Shown piece by piece: positions 1-8,815 of a stretch of 64,000 bases of DNA. The translations under genes were made by a program, and so were the position numbers. The stretch spans positions 2,275,488 through 2,339,487 of the forward strand of contig NZ_CP070608.1 of NCBI RefSeq assembly GCF_017068455.1. Reading direction: 5' to 3'. The notes under the pieces were generated by a model. That model had not been told where the DNA came from and did no database searches. It saw only the letters and a list, made by a program, of their open reading frames with translations. The stretch's first letter is position 1. Every line of letters starts with the position of its first letter. Source of the DNA: Fulvivirga lutea (GTDB lineage: Bacteria; Bacteroidota; Bacteroidia; Cytophagales; Cyclobacteriaceae).

Positions 1-780
1 AAGGATCATATAATAATAAAGCCGAGCACACTTATTACACCTGCAGAAATTGGCGTAATTACAACAGTAGGGAAGGAAAAAGTGAAAGTTTACAAGCCTT
101 TAAAGTTTGCAATTATTTCTACTGGTGATGAATTGGTGCCTGTTGAAGATGAGCCTAAAGAATATCAAATAAGGCAATCAAATTCGCATGTTTTTAAATC
201 CAGTCTCGACCAAATTGGCATGGACGCTCAGGTGTTTCATATAGTTGATGATAAAGAGACATTAAAAGGCAGAATAAAAGATATCCTAGAGGAATTTGAT
301 GCATTAATTCTGAGTGGTGGAGTATCCAAAGGGAAAAGTGATTTTGTACCTGAAGTATTGGAGGAGTTGGGTGTAACAAAACATTTTCATCGGGTCGCTC
401 AACGGCCAGGTAAGCCATTCTGGTTTGGTACCGTAAAAAATAAGTCAGTATTTGCTCTTCCCGGCAATCCTGTTTCTACCTTTTTGTGTTTTAATAAATA
501 CATTTTACCCTGGTTAAGGAAGAGTTATCGATTGGAAGAAAAAATTCAATTAGCTCAATTGGAGGAAGATTTCAGCTTTAAGCCTGATCTTACATATTTC
601 CTTCAGGTAAAAGTGAATAACGAAAAAGGCATGCTAAAAGCTACGCCAGTTAAAGGGCAAGGCTCGGGAGATCTTGCCAATCTTGTGTTGGCAGATGGGT
701 TTATAGAACTTCCTCCAGACAAGTATGATTTTAAAGCTGGGGAGTTGTTTCCACTTATACCTTACCGAAGGTTAGATTAA
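1..780 (+). CDS. moeA: Molybdopterin molybdenumtransferase MoeA, C-terminal part (cut by window edge)
   Basis: The reading frame is open from base 1, so this is the last 259 codons of a longer gene. MoeA inserts molybdate into adenylylated molybdopterin in the last step of molybdenum cofactor synthesis. Recognisable blocks are the linker ending GVITTVG, the start of the MoCF-like domain (KFAIISTGDEL), the binding motif SGGVSKGKSDFV and the stretch RPGKPFWFG followed by ALPGNPVS. The last ~75 residues form the C-terminal beta domain (MoeA_C). The window also contains a molybdoenzyme (51458-53728) and fdhD, but they are 50 kb away, so no operon link is implied. Identification is firm; the N-terminal half is outside the window. 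Confidence 0.95.
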   Translation, partial: KDHIIIKPSTLITPAEIGVITTVGKEKVKVYKPLKFAIISTGDELVPVEDEPKEYQIRQSNSHVFKSSLDQIGMDAQVFHIVDDKETLKGRIKDILEEFDALILSGGVSKGKSDFVPEVLEELGVTKHFHRVAQRPGKPFWFGTVKNKSVFALPGNPVSTFLCFNKYILPWLRKSYRLEEKIQLAQLEEDFSFKPDLTYFLQVKVNNEKGMLKATPVKGQGSGDLANLVLADGFIELPPDKYDFKAGELFPLIPYRRLD

Positions 781-782
781 AG

Positions 783-813
783 TTTATTCTTTACCTCAAA
801 ATCCATAATTTTG
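783..813 (+). promoter_or_regulatory. Candidate Bacteroidota promoter of ffh
   Basis: TAATTTTG at 806-813 matches the Bacteroidota -7 consensus TAnnTTTG exactly. TTTA at 783-786 lies 19 bp upstream and can serve as the -33 element. Transcription would start near 820, giving a leader of about 20 nt before the ffh ATG at 839. Motif match only. Confidence 0.5.
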
Positions 814-838
814 CAGTCGCAAATAGAACACTGAAAAT

Positions 839-2170
839 ATGTTTGATAATTTAAGTTTAAAGTTAGATAAAGCGTTTAAAACGCTAAAAGGGCAGGGTAG
901 TATTACAGAGGTGAACGTGGCCACTACGATGAAAGAAATTCGTAGAGCGCTTATTGATGCCGATGTGAACTATAAAGTGGCTAAAGATGTCACTGATGAG
1001 ATAAAAGAAAAAGCGTTAGGTCAAGATGTACTTACGGCAGTTTCTCCTGGTCAGCTTTTAACGAAGATTACAAACGATGAGCTAACCCAACTGATGGGTG
1101 GTAGCCATGAGGATATCAATATTAAAGGCAGCCCTGCCGTTATTTTGATATCAGGTTTACAGGGTTCTGGTAAAACTACATTTTCCGGTAAGTTGGCTAA
1201 CATGCTTAAAAAGCAGGGCAATACAGTGATGCTTGCGGCATGTGATATTTACCGTCCTGCAGCCATTGACCAGTTAAAGGTGTTGGGTGAGCAGATAGGA
1301 GTAGAGGTGTATGCTGAGCCTGAAAACAAGAATGCTGTACAAATTGCAAACAATGCCATAAAAGCAGCCAAAGATGGTGGTAAGAAAGTTCTGATTGTCG
1401 ATACGGCTGGTCGTTTGGCAGTAGATGAGGAGATGATGAACGAAATCTCCGATCTAAAAAAAGCGCTTGATCCTTCTGAAACACTTTTTGTAGTGGATTC
1501 AATGACTGGTCAGGATGCGGTAAACACTGCTAAAACTTTTAATGAGCGCCTAAATTTTGATGGAGTTGTATTAACCAAATTAGATGGTGATACTCGTGGT
1601 GGTGCTGCAATTTCTATTAGAAGGGTTGTAGAGAAGCCTATCAAGTTTATCTCACACGGTGAGAAAATGGAGGCCATTGATAAGTTCCACCCGGACAGGA
1701 TGGCCAATAGAATCCTTGGTATGGGTGATGTGGTTTCATTAGTAGAGAAAGCACAGCAGAACTTTGACGAAGAAGAGGCTAGAAGGCTGAACAAGAAGAT
1801 TAGAAAGAATCAGTTTGATTTTGACGATTTCTTATCTCAGTTAGAGCAGATAAAGAAAATGGGTAACATCAAAGATTTGATGGGTATGATCCCTGGTATG
1901 GGTAAGGCCTTGAAAGACATTGATGTGGATGATGACTCATTTAAGCCGATAGAAGCAATTATTAGATCTATGACTACTGAAGAACGGGCTACTCCGGATA
2001 TTATCAACGGAAGCCGAAGAGCTCGTATAGCAAAAGGTAGTGGCACTTCTGTTCAGCAAGTGAATAACCTTATCAAACAGTTTGGTGATATGCGCAAAAT
2101 GATGAAAACCATGAACAAAATGGGTGGTGGTAAAAGAGGGCTTGCTGCGTTGAATCCGTTTGGGAGGTAA
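839..2170 (+). CDS. ffh: Signal recognition particle protein Ffh
   Basis: GTPase subunit of the signal recognition particle. It binds 4.5S RNA and signal sequences of nascent inner-membrane proteins and docks on FtsY. The 443-residue product has the normal length. The N domain covers residues 1-95; the G domain has the P-loop GLQGSGKT (106-113), VDTAGR, and TKLDGDTRGG; the Met-rich M domain covers about 325-430 with GMIPGMG and repeated KMMKTMNKMGG. Start ATG at 839 is preceded by a consensus promoter and the gene is closed by a strong terminator, so it is probably monocistronic. No anomaly seen. Confidence 0.98.
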   Translation: MFDNLSLKLDKAFKTLKGQGSITEVNVATTMKEIRRALIDADVNYKVAKDVTDEIKEKALGQDVLTAVSPGQLLTKITNDELTQLMGGSHEDINIKGSPAVILISGLQGSGKTTFSGKLANMLKKQGNTVMLAACDIYRPAAIDQLKVLGEQIGVEVYAEPENKNAVQIANNAIKAAKDGGKKVLIVDTAGRLAVDEEMMNEISDLKKALDPSETLFVVDSMTGQDAVNTAKTFNERLNFDGVVLTKLDGDTRGGAAISIRRVVEKPIKFISHGEKMEAIDKFHPDRMANRILGMGDVVSLVEKAQQNFDEEEARRLNKKIRKNQFDFDDFLSQLEQIKKMGNIKDLMGMIPGMGKALKDIDVDDDSFKPIEAIIRSMTTEERATPDIINGSRRARIAKGSGTSVQQVNNLIKQFGDMRKMMKTMNKMGGGKRGLAALNPFGR

Positions 2171-2193
2171 GAGGTGACACTTTAATAAATAAA

Positions 2194-2226
2194 AAAGGCA
2201 ACTTATATGAGTTGCCTTTATTTTTA
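2194..2226 (+). terminator. Intrinsic terminator of ffh
   Basis: A perfect 10-bp stem, AAAGGCAACT (2194-2203) with AGTTGCCTTT (2210-2219), has a 6-nt loop and is followed by a T tract to 2225. The arms are identical to those of the terminator at 3805-3837. Confidence 0.9.
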
Positions 2227-2476
2227 CTTGAATTTCTTTACATTATTTATACGAACAGAAATTATTGTATCTATCGAGCACTTCACATTAAGAAAGATAG
2301 CATGAAAATGGGAAGCAACTCTCACATAACACAACTTTAGAGCAGCATTATTTGCGTTAGTTAAGCAAAAGCTAGAAGTTTATAAATCAATTTTTATTGA
2401 TCAGTATTAAGCTATATACCTTTTCGTGTGTGTTTAATACAAAATATAACTGTTTGAAGAACGTTGACATTGCATC
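2227..2476. other. Intergenic stretch between ffh terminator and the next gene
   Basis: About 250 bp, AT-rich, with no supported open reading frame. A small hairpin ATCAAT-tttt-ATTGAT lies near 2387-2402. No exact TAnnTTTG promoter was found in front of the gene at 2477, although a promoter is expected here because ffh is terminated upstream. Confidence 0.4.
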
Positions 2477-2863
2477 GTGATATCCCAACTAAGAAATAGC
2501 TTACACACCAAAATCCTTTGGGGATTAATGGGATTTTACCTACTGAATATCAGTGTTGATACCACAGACCCTAAACCTGACCATATTCCGGAAGACCTGA
2601 CTATTAACGATCAAGAAAGTATTGTTGAAATTATTGTGGAGCAACTTTTGGGATATGAAGATGCTATTAAAGAATATGATGACAACGATGCTGAAGACCA
2701 CAATAAAAAATCAAACATCAAAATAGACTTAATAAATCGGCATAGAGCTGATTGCCTGTGTAATCAATTATTCGCTGTAGTAAAAACCAAAACATTTTTC
2801 GACTTTACTAGTGATCTGCCAAACGGCTTTCAGCAGCTGGATACCCCGCCACCCAAAATGTGA
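2477..2863 (+). CDS. Small conserved Bacteroidota membrane-anchored protein, unknown function
   Basis: 128 residues. An in-frame stop at 2465 leaves GTG at 2477 as the most upstream likely start; the next ATG (2528) would cut into the hydrophobic segment KILWGLMGFYLLNISVD, so GTG is preferred. One membrane or signal segment (about residues 12-27) is followed by an acidic region (PDHIPEDLTINDQESIVEIIVEQLLGYEDA in two parts), then RADCLCNQ and a Pro-rich tail ending TPPPKM. The protein looks exported and anchored. I recall it as a protein paired in many Bacteroidota with the neighbour at 2948, but I assign no function. The 84-bp gap to that gene and the shared terminator suggest co-transcription. 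Confidence 0.7.
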   Translation: MISQLRNSLHTKILWGLMGFYLLNISVDTTDPKPDHIPEDLTINDQESIVEIIVEQLLGYEDAIKEYDDNDAEDHNKKSNIKIDLINRHRADCLCNQLFAVVKTKTFFDFTSDLPNGFQQLDTPPPKM

Positions 2864-2947
2864 TTTGTTTTTGAACTTATCCAAATCTTATCCCAAAGAT
2901 GCGGATACGAAATATCAAAATGTTTAAAAATCAAATCATAAATAAAA

Positions 2948-3793
2948 ATGAAAAAATTATTAGCGCTAATAATCGTATTAGCTGCATCAATAAATTCAAT
3001 TGCTCAGGTATCTAATTTTGAAAAGGATAGTATATACATACAACAAGTGGAAGATCATACAGAACCTGATAAGGTTTTACATGCTGAACCACTTTACATT
3101 GACTTAATACGTGATTTAGGTGCACGAAAAGGTGAGAAAGAATGGAACCTAGGTTTAGGTTTAACTGATAATTTAAAGTTTGACTCATACGAAGCCTTGA
3201 TAGAATACGAATGGGCACCTATTGATAGATTGGGACTGGAAGTGGAGCTGCCATTTACATTTTATTCGCCAGTAAATGGAACGGAAAAAGACTCTGTTCC
3301 ATCTAATCAATTGAATAGTATTAAAATAGCAGCTCAATGGTCATTCTTTGTGAATGAACCTATGGCCACCTCAATGGCAATTGGTTATATCAATGAGTTT
3401 GAGTTGTCAGACTTTAGAACTTTTGGAAACCCCTTTTTTAAGGGTAATGTTTATAATCCATTCTTAGTAGTTGCCAAACGTTGGGGGAATAATTTTCATT
3501 CGTTGATTTACACAGGACCAATGATTGAGCAAAATTTCAAAACAAATAAATTCCATACGACTTATGACATAAATACTAGTTTTCATTACATGATAACAGG
3601 AACACGAAATTTTATTGGAATTGAGTTCAATAAAACTTTTGATCATTCCGATTTTGATATGACAATAAGGCCTCAAATGCGTTTAGGAATTGCAGACAAC
3701 CTGTTGATTGGAATTGTGGCTGGAATTCCGGTAAGCCGTGAAAATCAAAGACTTAGTTCTTTTGTAAGATTAATATGGGAACCGAACCACTAG
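2948..3793 (+). CDS. Secreted/outer-membrane beta-barrel-like protein with HAEPLYIDLIRDLGARKG motif
   Basis: 281 residues with a clear signal peptide (MKKLLALIIVLAASINSIAQ, cleavage after residue ~20). The N-terminal part carries a highly conserved Bacteroidota motif, HAEPLYIDLIRDLGARKG followed by EKEWN, and the remainder alternates hydrophobic and polar residues as in an outer-membrane barrel, with aromatic-rich strands to the C-terminus (SSFVRLIWEPNH). The function is not known to me. It follows the small membrane protein at 2477 and is closed by a perfect-palindrome terminator. It could be a channel or a structural outer-membrane protein; database names for this family may be misleading. 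Confidence 0.7.
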   Translation: MKKLLALIIVLAASINSIAQVSNFEKDSIYIQQVEDHTEPDKVLHAEPLYIDLIRDLGARKGEKEWNLGLGLTDNLKFDSYEALIEYEWAPIDRLGLEVELPFTFYSPVNGTEKDSVPSNQLNSIKIAAQWSFFVNEPMATSMAIGYINEFELSDFRTFGNPFFKGNVYNPFLVVAKRWGNNFHSLIYTGPMIEQNFKTNKFHTTYDINTSFHYMITGTRNFIGIEFNKTFDHSDFDMTIRPQMRLGIADNLLIGIVAGIPVSRENQRLSSFVRLIWEPNH

Positions 3794-3804
3794 CATAAAT
3801 AATT

Positions 3805-3837
3805 AAAGGCAACTCAATTGAGTTGCCTTTGCTTTTT
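3805..3837 (+). terminator. Intrinsic terminator of the 2477-3793 unit
   Basis: 3805-3830 is a perfect 26-bp palindrome: AAAGGCAACT, the self-complementary centre CAATTG, then AGTTGCCTTT, followed by GCTTTTT. It probably also helps to stop transcription from the convergent gene at 3858, although the T tract on that strand is weak. Confidence 0.88.
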
Positions 3838-3857
3838 AATGTCTCTATATAATATTG

Positions 3858-4835
3858 CTATCTATACAACACCGAGTTAATAGCCTCCATCGTGCGCTTC
3901 ACATTTGGAAGGATAGCATCAATAAGGGTAGGAGCATAAGGCAATGGAACATCCATACTGTTTACTCTGTGTACAGGTGCATCTAAATAATCAAATGCAT
4001 ATTTCTGTATGTGGTATGTAATCTCAGAGCTAATAGCAGCTAATGGCCAGGCCTCTTCTACTACCACTATTCTATTTGTTTTCTTTACAGATTCAACCAC
4101 TGTTTCGTAGTCTATAGGCCTTACAGATCTAAGGTCTATAACTTCTACTGATATATCTTCTTTAGCAGCTTCTTCAGCCGCTTCCATAGCTACCTTCATC
4201 ATTTTACCGAATGAAACGAGCGTAACATCCGAACCTTCTCGTTTTACATCGGCTACTCCAATTGGAATTAAGTATTCATCTTCTGGCACTTCACCTTTAT
4301 CTCCATACATCAATTCAGATTCCATGAAAATAACAGGATCATCATCTCTAATAGATGATTTTAACAGGCCTTTAGCATCGTATGGGTTAGAAGGCACAAC
4401 CACCTTTAAACCTGGAGTATTGGCATACCAGTTTTCAAAGTTTTGAGAGTGCTGAGAGCTTAACATCCCGGCATTACCAGTTGGACCTCTGAAAACCATC
4501 GGTATATTAAACTGTCCGCCAGACATCGACATCATTTTGGCAGCTGAGTTTATTACTTGATCAATAGCAACAAGAGAAAAGTTAAAAGTCATAAACTCTA
4601 TGATAGGTCTTAAGCCATTCATAGCAGCACCAACACCAATTCCAGCAAAACCTAATTCTGCAATAGGTGTGTCAATCACTCTTTCAGGACCAAACTCATC
4701 CAGCATTCCCTGACTCACCTTATACGCTCCATTGTATTCAGCAACTTCTTCACCCATTAAAAAGACTTTTTCGTCTCTTCTCATTTCTTCGCTCATGGCT
4801 TCACCAAGTGCTTCTCTAAACTGGATTTCTCTCAT
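3858..4835 (-). CDS. pdhB: Pyruvate dehydrogenase E1 component, beta subunit
   Basis: 325 residues, the normal size for the beta chain of the alpha2beta2 E1 enzyme that decarboxylates pyruvate with thiamine diphosphate and acetylates lipoyl-E2. Visible signatures are MGEEVAEYNGAYKVSQG (ThDP-side Glu in the N-terminal domain), the region EFMTFNFSLVAIDQ, FRGPTGNAG, SQHSQNFENWYA and the C-terminal transketolase domain with EVIDLRSVRPID and VVVEEAW. The partner alpha subunit and E2/E3 are not in the window, so the gene is separated from them, as often in this phylum. A 354-bp non-coding region lies upstream. The close relative, branched-chain 2-oxoacid dehydrogenase beta, is a less likely alternative. 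Confidence 0.93.
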   Translation of the reverse strand: MREIQFREALGEAMSEEMRRDEKVFLMGEEVAEYNGAYKVSQGMLDEFGPERVIDTPIAELGFAGIGVGAAMNGLRPIIEFMTFNFSLVAIDQVINSAAKMMSMSGGQFNIPMVFRGPTGNAGMLSSQHSQNFENWYANTPGLKVVVPSNPYDAKGLLKSSIRDDDPVIFMESELMYGDKGEVPEDEYLIPIGVADVKREGSDVTLVSFGKMMKVAMEAAEEAAKEDISVEVIDLRSVRPIDYETVVESVKKTNRIVVVEEAWPLAAISSEITYHIQKYAFDYLDAPVHRVNSMDVPLPYAPTLIDAILPNVKRTMEAINSVLYR

Positions 4836-5189
4836 TATTTTCTATTTAATAATTGGAGCGTAAAAATAGCATTAGGGAGTTTAACTACCAAAATTAGATT
4901 CACCTAAAATATACTTGCATTACATTCATGGTACAAGTGATTTTAATTGTTATGAATCATTGATTATTCAATTGTTGAAAAAGCTCACTAATGACTATGG
5001 GTTAGTCATGTCGTAAGTAGTGAAGACATCTTTACCACAAATAAGGTTGCTATTTGACTTTCTAGGAGGTACGGATTTCTGCGTTTCACTCCGTAATAAC
5101 CTTATTTTTTAATCGACTAGGTTTATTAGGTGGCTGGTAACAAAAAAGCCTCTCCATTGGAGAGGCTTTCTATATATATTAATTGAATT
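4836..5189. other. Long structured intergenic region
   Basis: This 354-bp stretch between two minus-strand genes has no convincing reading frame. It contains three consecutive hairpin-capable segments on the plus strand: ATGACTA/TAGTCAT (4991-4997 with 5003-5009), ATGTC/GACAT just after it, and a 10-bp outer stem AAATAAGGTT (5039-5048) with AACCTTATTT (5098-5107) enclosing ACGGA/TCCGT. The last is followed by a T run ending about 5110. The terminator of the lipoprotein gene (5142-5169) is also here. The structures may be a small RNA; see findings. Confidence 0.45.
5142..5169 (-). terminator. Intrinsic terminator of the TPR/OmpA-like lipoprotein gene
   Basis: Perfect 11-bp stem AAAGCCTCTCC (5145-5155) with GGAGAGGCTTT (5159-5169) and a 3-nt loop. 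Read on the minus strand it is followed by a run of T (plus-strand A run 5142-5147). Confidence 0.88.
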
Positions 5190-6956
5190 TTATTTCAACG
5201 CATTTCTGAATGCTTCGTTTGTAGCGTACTTAGCAAACTCTAAGTCTTTTAAAGCATCTTCTTTTAAAGAAGGAGTAGCTTTTACAGCCTTAGTTAAGTT
5301 TTCGATAACACCAGCATCTTGTCCTAATCTAGCGCTTGCGATAGCAGCACCGTAATAAGCAAGACCCATGTTAGCATCTTTCTCACCAGCTTCTTTGAAA
5401 GAAGTTAGCGCATTCTGATAGTCTTTGTTCAATACCTGAGCAAGTCCTTTATTGAAAAGGTTAGTAGCAGTGTTTTCAGCTTTAGATGCCGCACTTACAG
5501 CTCCAGGGTATTTAGCGATCATGATGTGAACAGATGCACTTACACCTGCAACACCTTCAGCTTTTTCTCCAGAAAGACCATTAGCTTTTGCTAAATGATC
5601 AGCTGCTTTGTAAGCGTTACCTTTCATTAAAGCAACAGAAGCTAAGTTAGCATGCACTTCAGCAGATGCGTTTTTGTTAGCAGCAATCTCTAATTGAGCC
5701 TGAGCTTTGTCAGCATTACCAGCCATGTCACCTTCAAGTGCCATTGCAATATAAGTTGCACCTAAGTTGTTGTGAGCATTCCAGCTACCAGACTTTTTAG
5801 TTGCAGCCTTGTAAATAGCTTCTTTTTCTTTTAATGAAGGAGTTAAAGTAGCAGAGTACATCAATTCTTCTTCAGAAAGAGTGTCTGCTGGAGCAGAACC
5901 ATCAGCTACCATTTTAGCAAGTACTGATATTTCAGCATCTGTTTTCTTTTCTTTTACAGTTAAGATTTCAGTTTTAGCTGTTCTTAACTTAGGGTAAAGT
6001 TCTCTAAGAACTTTGTTGTATGTAGGAAGTTTGTGTAACTGATCTTCTTTTTCTTCGAAAGAGCCCGCTCCATTAACGATATCTAGATAAGCTGATTTTT
6101 CTTCTGAAGAAATACCATCATAAAGCGCTAATGAATCTTTGAAAGCTTTCCAGTCCATTACTATATCTTTAGCAATGAAGTTGATAGAATCAGCCATTCC
6201 TTTGTAATCATACTTTCTCATCTGCTTTTTGTAGTAGCTCTCAATAGCAGCAGCTCTGTCTTTTGCTAAAGCGCTGTTAATTCTTTCTGCACCTTCTGGT
6301 GAGTGAGTACCTGTAATAGTTACAGTTCTTGTAACGTTTTTAGCAGCAATGAAAGCATCTAATTTCTTACCTCTGTCACTTCTTTGCTCAGAGTATTTCA
6401 AAACTGATCTTCCTTGGTCGAAATAGAAGTTAACTTTAGTAGGGATTAATTCCTCTTTATTGTTATATCCGTGATCTGCATAAGTAGGGTAGTATACAGA
6501 CTGAACAAGCTTAGATGTAGTAATAACACCAGGAGCTACTGTCAATCTTGAAGATTCTTTTGATTTACCATTCTTAGGATCTGAAGCTACACCTTGCACT
6601 TCTAAGTTACCACTCTTCATAGCTGGAGAATAAGCCATTGTGTAGTTTTTAGTAGTCTTAGGCTGCTGTGAATCAGCATTAGGATAATCTTCTGCTTTAA
6701 ACTGAATTGGCTCTAAAGTTTCTTCTTTATCACCGTACTTGTAGAATGTGTTTAACGTGTAAACTTTGCCTTTTTTAAGCATTTTAACTGGCAGGTTAGC
6801 CGACATTTCAAATGAAACTGAGTCAGCGTGTACCTCAAGCGGATTTGGAGTTACCGTAAGATTTTGATCCTCGGCTAACTTCACCATCTGATTCAGGGCA
6901 CAACCCGACATGGTTAGTACACCAAAAAATGCTACTGCGTAGAATAAATTTCTCAT
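5190..6956 (-). CDS. Lipoprotein with OmpA-like peptidoglycan-binding domain and TPR repeats
   Basis: 588 residues. The N-terminus has a signal peptide and lipobox LTMSGC with the lipidated Cys at residue 19. An immunoglobulin-like N-terminal region is followed by an OmpA-like segment at about 175-245 (NFYFDQGRSVL, TITGTHSPEGAERINSALAK) that would contact peptidoglycan. From about 385 to 580 there are TPR-type helical pairs rich in Ala (NLGATYIAMA, NLASVALMKGN, YYGAAIASARLGQ). Related abundant lipoproteins occur widely in Bacteroidota; a scaffold role in the envelope is inferred, not shown. The gene has its own strong terminator and 220 bp of upstream space. Confidence 0.8.
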   Translation of the reverse strand: MRNLFYAVAFFGVLTMSGCALNQMVKLAEDQNLTVTPNPLEVHADSVSFEMSANLPVKMLKKGKVYTLNTFYKYGDKEETLEPIQFKAEDYPNADSQQPKTTKNYTMAYSPAMKSGNLEVQGVASDPKNGKSKESSRLTVAPGVITTSKLVQSVYYPTYADHGYNNKEELIPTKVNFYFDQGRSVLKYSEQRSDRGKKLDAFIAAKNVTRTVTITGTHSPEGAERINSALAKDRAAAIESYYKKQMRKYDYKGMADSINFIAKDIVMDWKAFKDSLALYDGISSEEKSAYLDIVNGAGSFEEKEDQLHKLPTYNKVLRELYPKLRTAKTEILTVKEKKTDAEISVLAKMVADGSAPADTLSEEELMYSATLTPSLKEKEAIYKAATKKSGSWNAHNNLGATYIAMALEGDMAGNADKAQAQLEIAANKNASAEVHANLASVALMKGNAYKAADHLAKANGLSGEKAEGVAGVSASVHIMIAKYPGAVSAASKAENTATNLFNKGLAQVLNKDYQNALTSFKEAGEKDANMGLAYYGAAIASARLGQDAGVIENLTKAVKATPSLKEDALKDLEFAKYATNEAFRNALK

Positions 6957-7177
6957 TGGATTCTGTTTTTAGTCTTGGTTGAAATTTGGACGTAAAATTA
7001 TTAATTATATATCAATAGCTGCAATTATAGCTAAAAAAAATAAGAATTAACCCCGTGAAATTTGATAATATGACTTATATATTTGTGAAGCCACATATTT
7101 ATCGATGAGTCACATTATTAGTCCGTTCAGTTACTATATGGGTTACTTTTCGTATTTTAGATTAATAAATCATCACC

Positions 7178-7396
7178 ATGAAAAAAATACAGGATTTTTT
7201 TGAGAAATACGCGTTTGGAGTTTGCACTCGATTAGGTGAAAAATTAGGTTTGGCTACATCCAGTATTCGAATGTTTTTTATTTACGCCTCTTTTCTAACT
7301 TTTGGATCTCCTGTACTTATTTATTTGGCATTAGCCTATATCATGAATATCAGAAAACACCTCAGAAGAAGAAACAACTCTATCTGGTATTACTAG
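7178..7396 (+). CDS. PspC-domain small membrane protein
   Basis: 72 residues. The sequence matches a single PspC domain: a short amphipathic N-terminus, the core GVCTRLGEKLGLATSSIRMFF and one long hydrophobic segment (FIYASFLTFGSPVLIYLALAYIM), then a basic tail. PspC-type proteins are inner-membrane proteins linked to envelope stress. It is an independent small gene, transcribed towards the glycosyltransferase with a 17-bp convergent overlap of the 3' ends (7380-7396). A second gene with two PspC domains lies at 20324. Confidence 0.82.
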   Translation: MKKIQDFFEKYAFGVCTRLGEKLGLATSSIRMFFIYASFLTFGSPVLIYLALAYIMNIRKHLRRRNNSIWYY

Positions 7397-8414
7397 AATC
7401 AGGCGTTAGGTTGTTATAGGTTTTTCTGCCTTTTACAAAATACTCCAGAACTACTGATTTTCTGTAAATAGGTGAATATTCGCCTCCCACTGCTCGTTGG
7501 TTTATTTTTCTTCGTTTTTGGAAATTCCCAGGCAGATCCAACAAAAAGTGAAAATGTGCTTTTAGTACCGCCAACCCGTCTTTAAATGAATCGAAAAGCA
7601 TAAATTTAATGCAGGCAACAATATCTAGCGCTATTCTAATCGGCAACTTAACCCAGAGCTCCCAGCGCAGATAGTTTTTATAAAGTAGTGCAAGGCCATT
7701 TCTAAAATTCAGATATGTCTTCTTAGGGTTCGATTTATGTAATGTGCCGCCACCGACATGATACACGGTGCTATGGCCATTGTACATTACCTTTAAACCG
7801 GCATTGTTTAATCGCCAACACAAATCAATTTCTTCCATGTGGGCGAAAAAATCCTCATCTAACGGACCATGTTCTTTAAAGTGCTTGGCTCGGACAAACA
7901 TACAAGCACCTGTAGCCCAAAATATTCTGGTGATGTCGTTATATTGACCATGATCTTTTTCCAACGATAAAAACAAACGGCCTCTGCAGAACGGATAACC
8001 GAGTGTGTCAATAAATCCTCCGGCTGCACCCGCATATTCGAATGAATCCTTTTGGTTGTAGTTTAAAACCTTGGGTTGTGCAGCTGCTATCGTGTCATCT
8101 GCCTCCATCATTGTTAAAATGGGGTCTAACCAGTTTGGCGTAACCTCAACGTCCGAGTTCAGTAGAACGTAATATTCTGCATTAATTTGCTTTAATCCTT
8201 CGTTATAACCCTGGCTATAACCTCCATTAATAGATAATAAAATAAGAGTTACTTCCGGAAATTGCTCTTTTAGAACCTGGGCCGAGTCGTCAGTGGAATT
8301 ATTATCGATCACGTAAATACTTGCCTGTGGCGAGTGTTCGATAACAGAAGGAAGAAATTTCTTTAAAAAGCCACTTCCATTATAATTAAGTATTGCAATG
8401 GCTATTTTATCCAT
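7380..8414 (-). CDS. Family 2 glycosyltransferase
   Basis: 344 residues from the ATG at 8414; a GTG four codons upstream (8426) is possible but less likely. The GT-A fold is evident: KIAIAILNYNG at the start, VIDNNSTDDS, the nucleotide-sugar metal site around LLNSDVEV, and ATGACMFVRAKHFKEHG with the catalytic-side DEDFFAHMEEIDLCWR. This is the rhamnosyltransferase-like subgroup of cytoplasmic or membrane-associated enzymes that elongate surface polysaccharides. The donor and acceptor cannot be told. The start overlaps the ebfC stop by a few bases (ATGGATAA), so the two genes are probably co-transcribed. Confidence 0.9.
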   Translation of the reverse strand: MDKIAIAILNYNGSGFLKKFLPSVIEHSPQASIYVIDNNSTDDSAQVLKEQFPEVTLILLSINGGYSQGYNEGLKQINAEYYVLLNSDVEVTPNWLDPILTMMEADDTIAAAQPKVLNYNQKDSFEYAGAAGGFIDTLGYPFCRGRLFLSLEKDHGQYNDITRIFWATGACMFVRAKHFKEHGPLDEDFFAHMEEIDLCWRLNNAGLKVMYNGHSTVYHVGGGTLHKSNPKKTYLNFRNGLALLYKNYLRWELWVKLPIRIALDIVACIKFMLFDSFKDGLAVLKAHFHFLLDLPGNFQKRRKINQRAVGGEYSPIYRKSVVLEYFVKGRKTYNNLTPDSSNTR

Positions 8415-8745
8415 TGAACATGCCACCCAGATCGAGGCCGGGAATATTTGGGATCATCCCTTCGGTGCTTTTCCTCATTTCTTCTTTTGCCAGAATTTCA
8501 ACTTCAGCATTCGCTTTGTTTACCGCAGCAACAACAAGATCCTGAAGCATTTCTTTGTCTTCTGGTTTAAGCAAAGTATCATCAAAAGATAGTTCGATCA
8601 CTTCTTTTTTACCATTAACGGTAGCTTTTACCATTCCGCCACCTGCCTCGCCTGAAGCTTTGATATTTACCAGATTGTCTTGGGCTTCTTTTATTTTGGC
8701 TTGCACCTCTTTCATTTTGCCCATCATCTTCATCATATCAAACAT
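8407..8745 (-). CDS. ebfC: YbaB/EbfC family nucleoid-associated protein
   Basis: 112 residues, standard length. YbaB/EbfC proteins form tweezer-shaped dimers that bind DNA. Motifs include the N-terminal helix FDMMKMMGKMKEVQAKIKEA, the central sheet GGGMVKATVNGKKEVIEL and the C-terminal IPGLDLGGMF. In many bacteria this gene sits beside dnaX and recR; here it precedes a glycosyltransferase, with overlapping stop and start. Confident family call. Confidence 0.93.
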   Translation of the reverse strand: MFDMMKMMGKMKEVQAKIKEAQDNLVNIKASGEAGGGMVKATVNGKKEVIELSFDDTLLKPEDKEMLQDLVVAAVNKANAEVEILAKEEMRKSTEGMIPNIPGLDLGGMFNG

Positions 8746-8815
8746 ATCTCTTCTGTTTTGTTGGGCTGCAAATTTACCCGACTTTGCGGGAAATAATATT
8801 TACCAGTGAAAAAAT

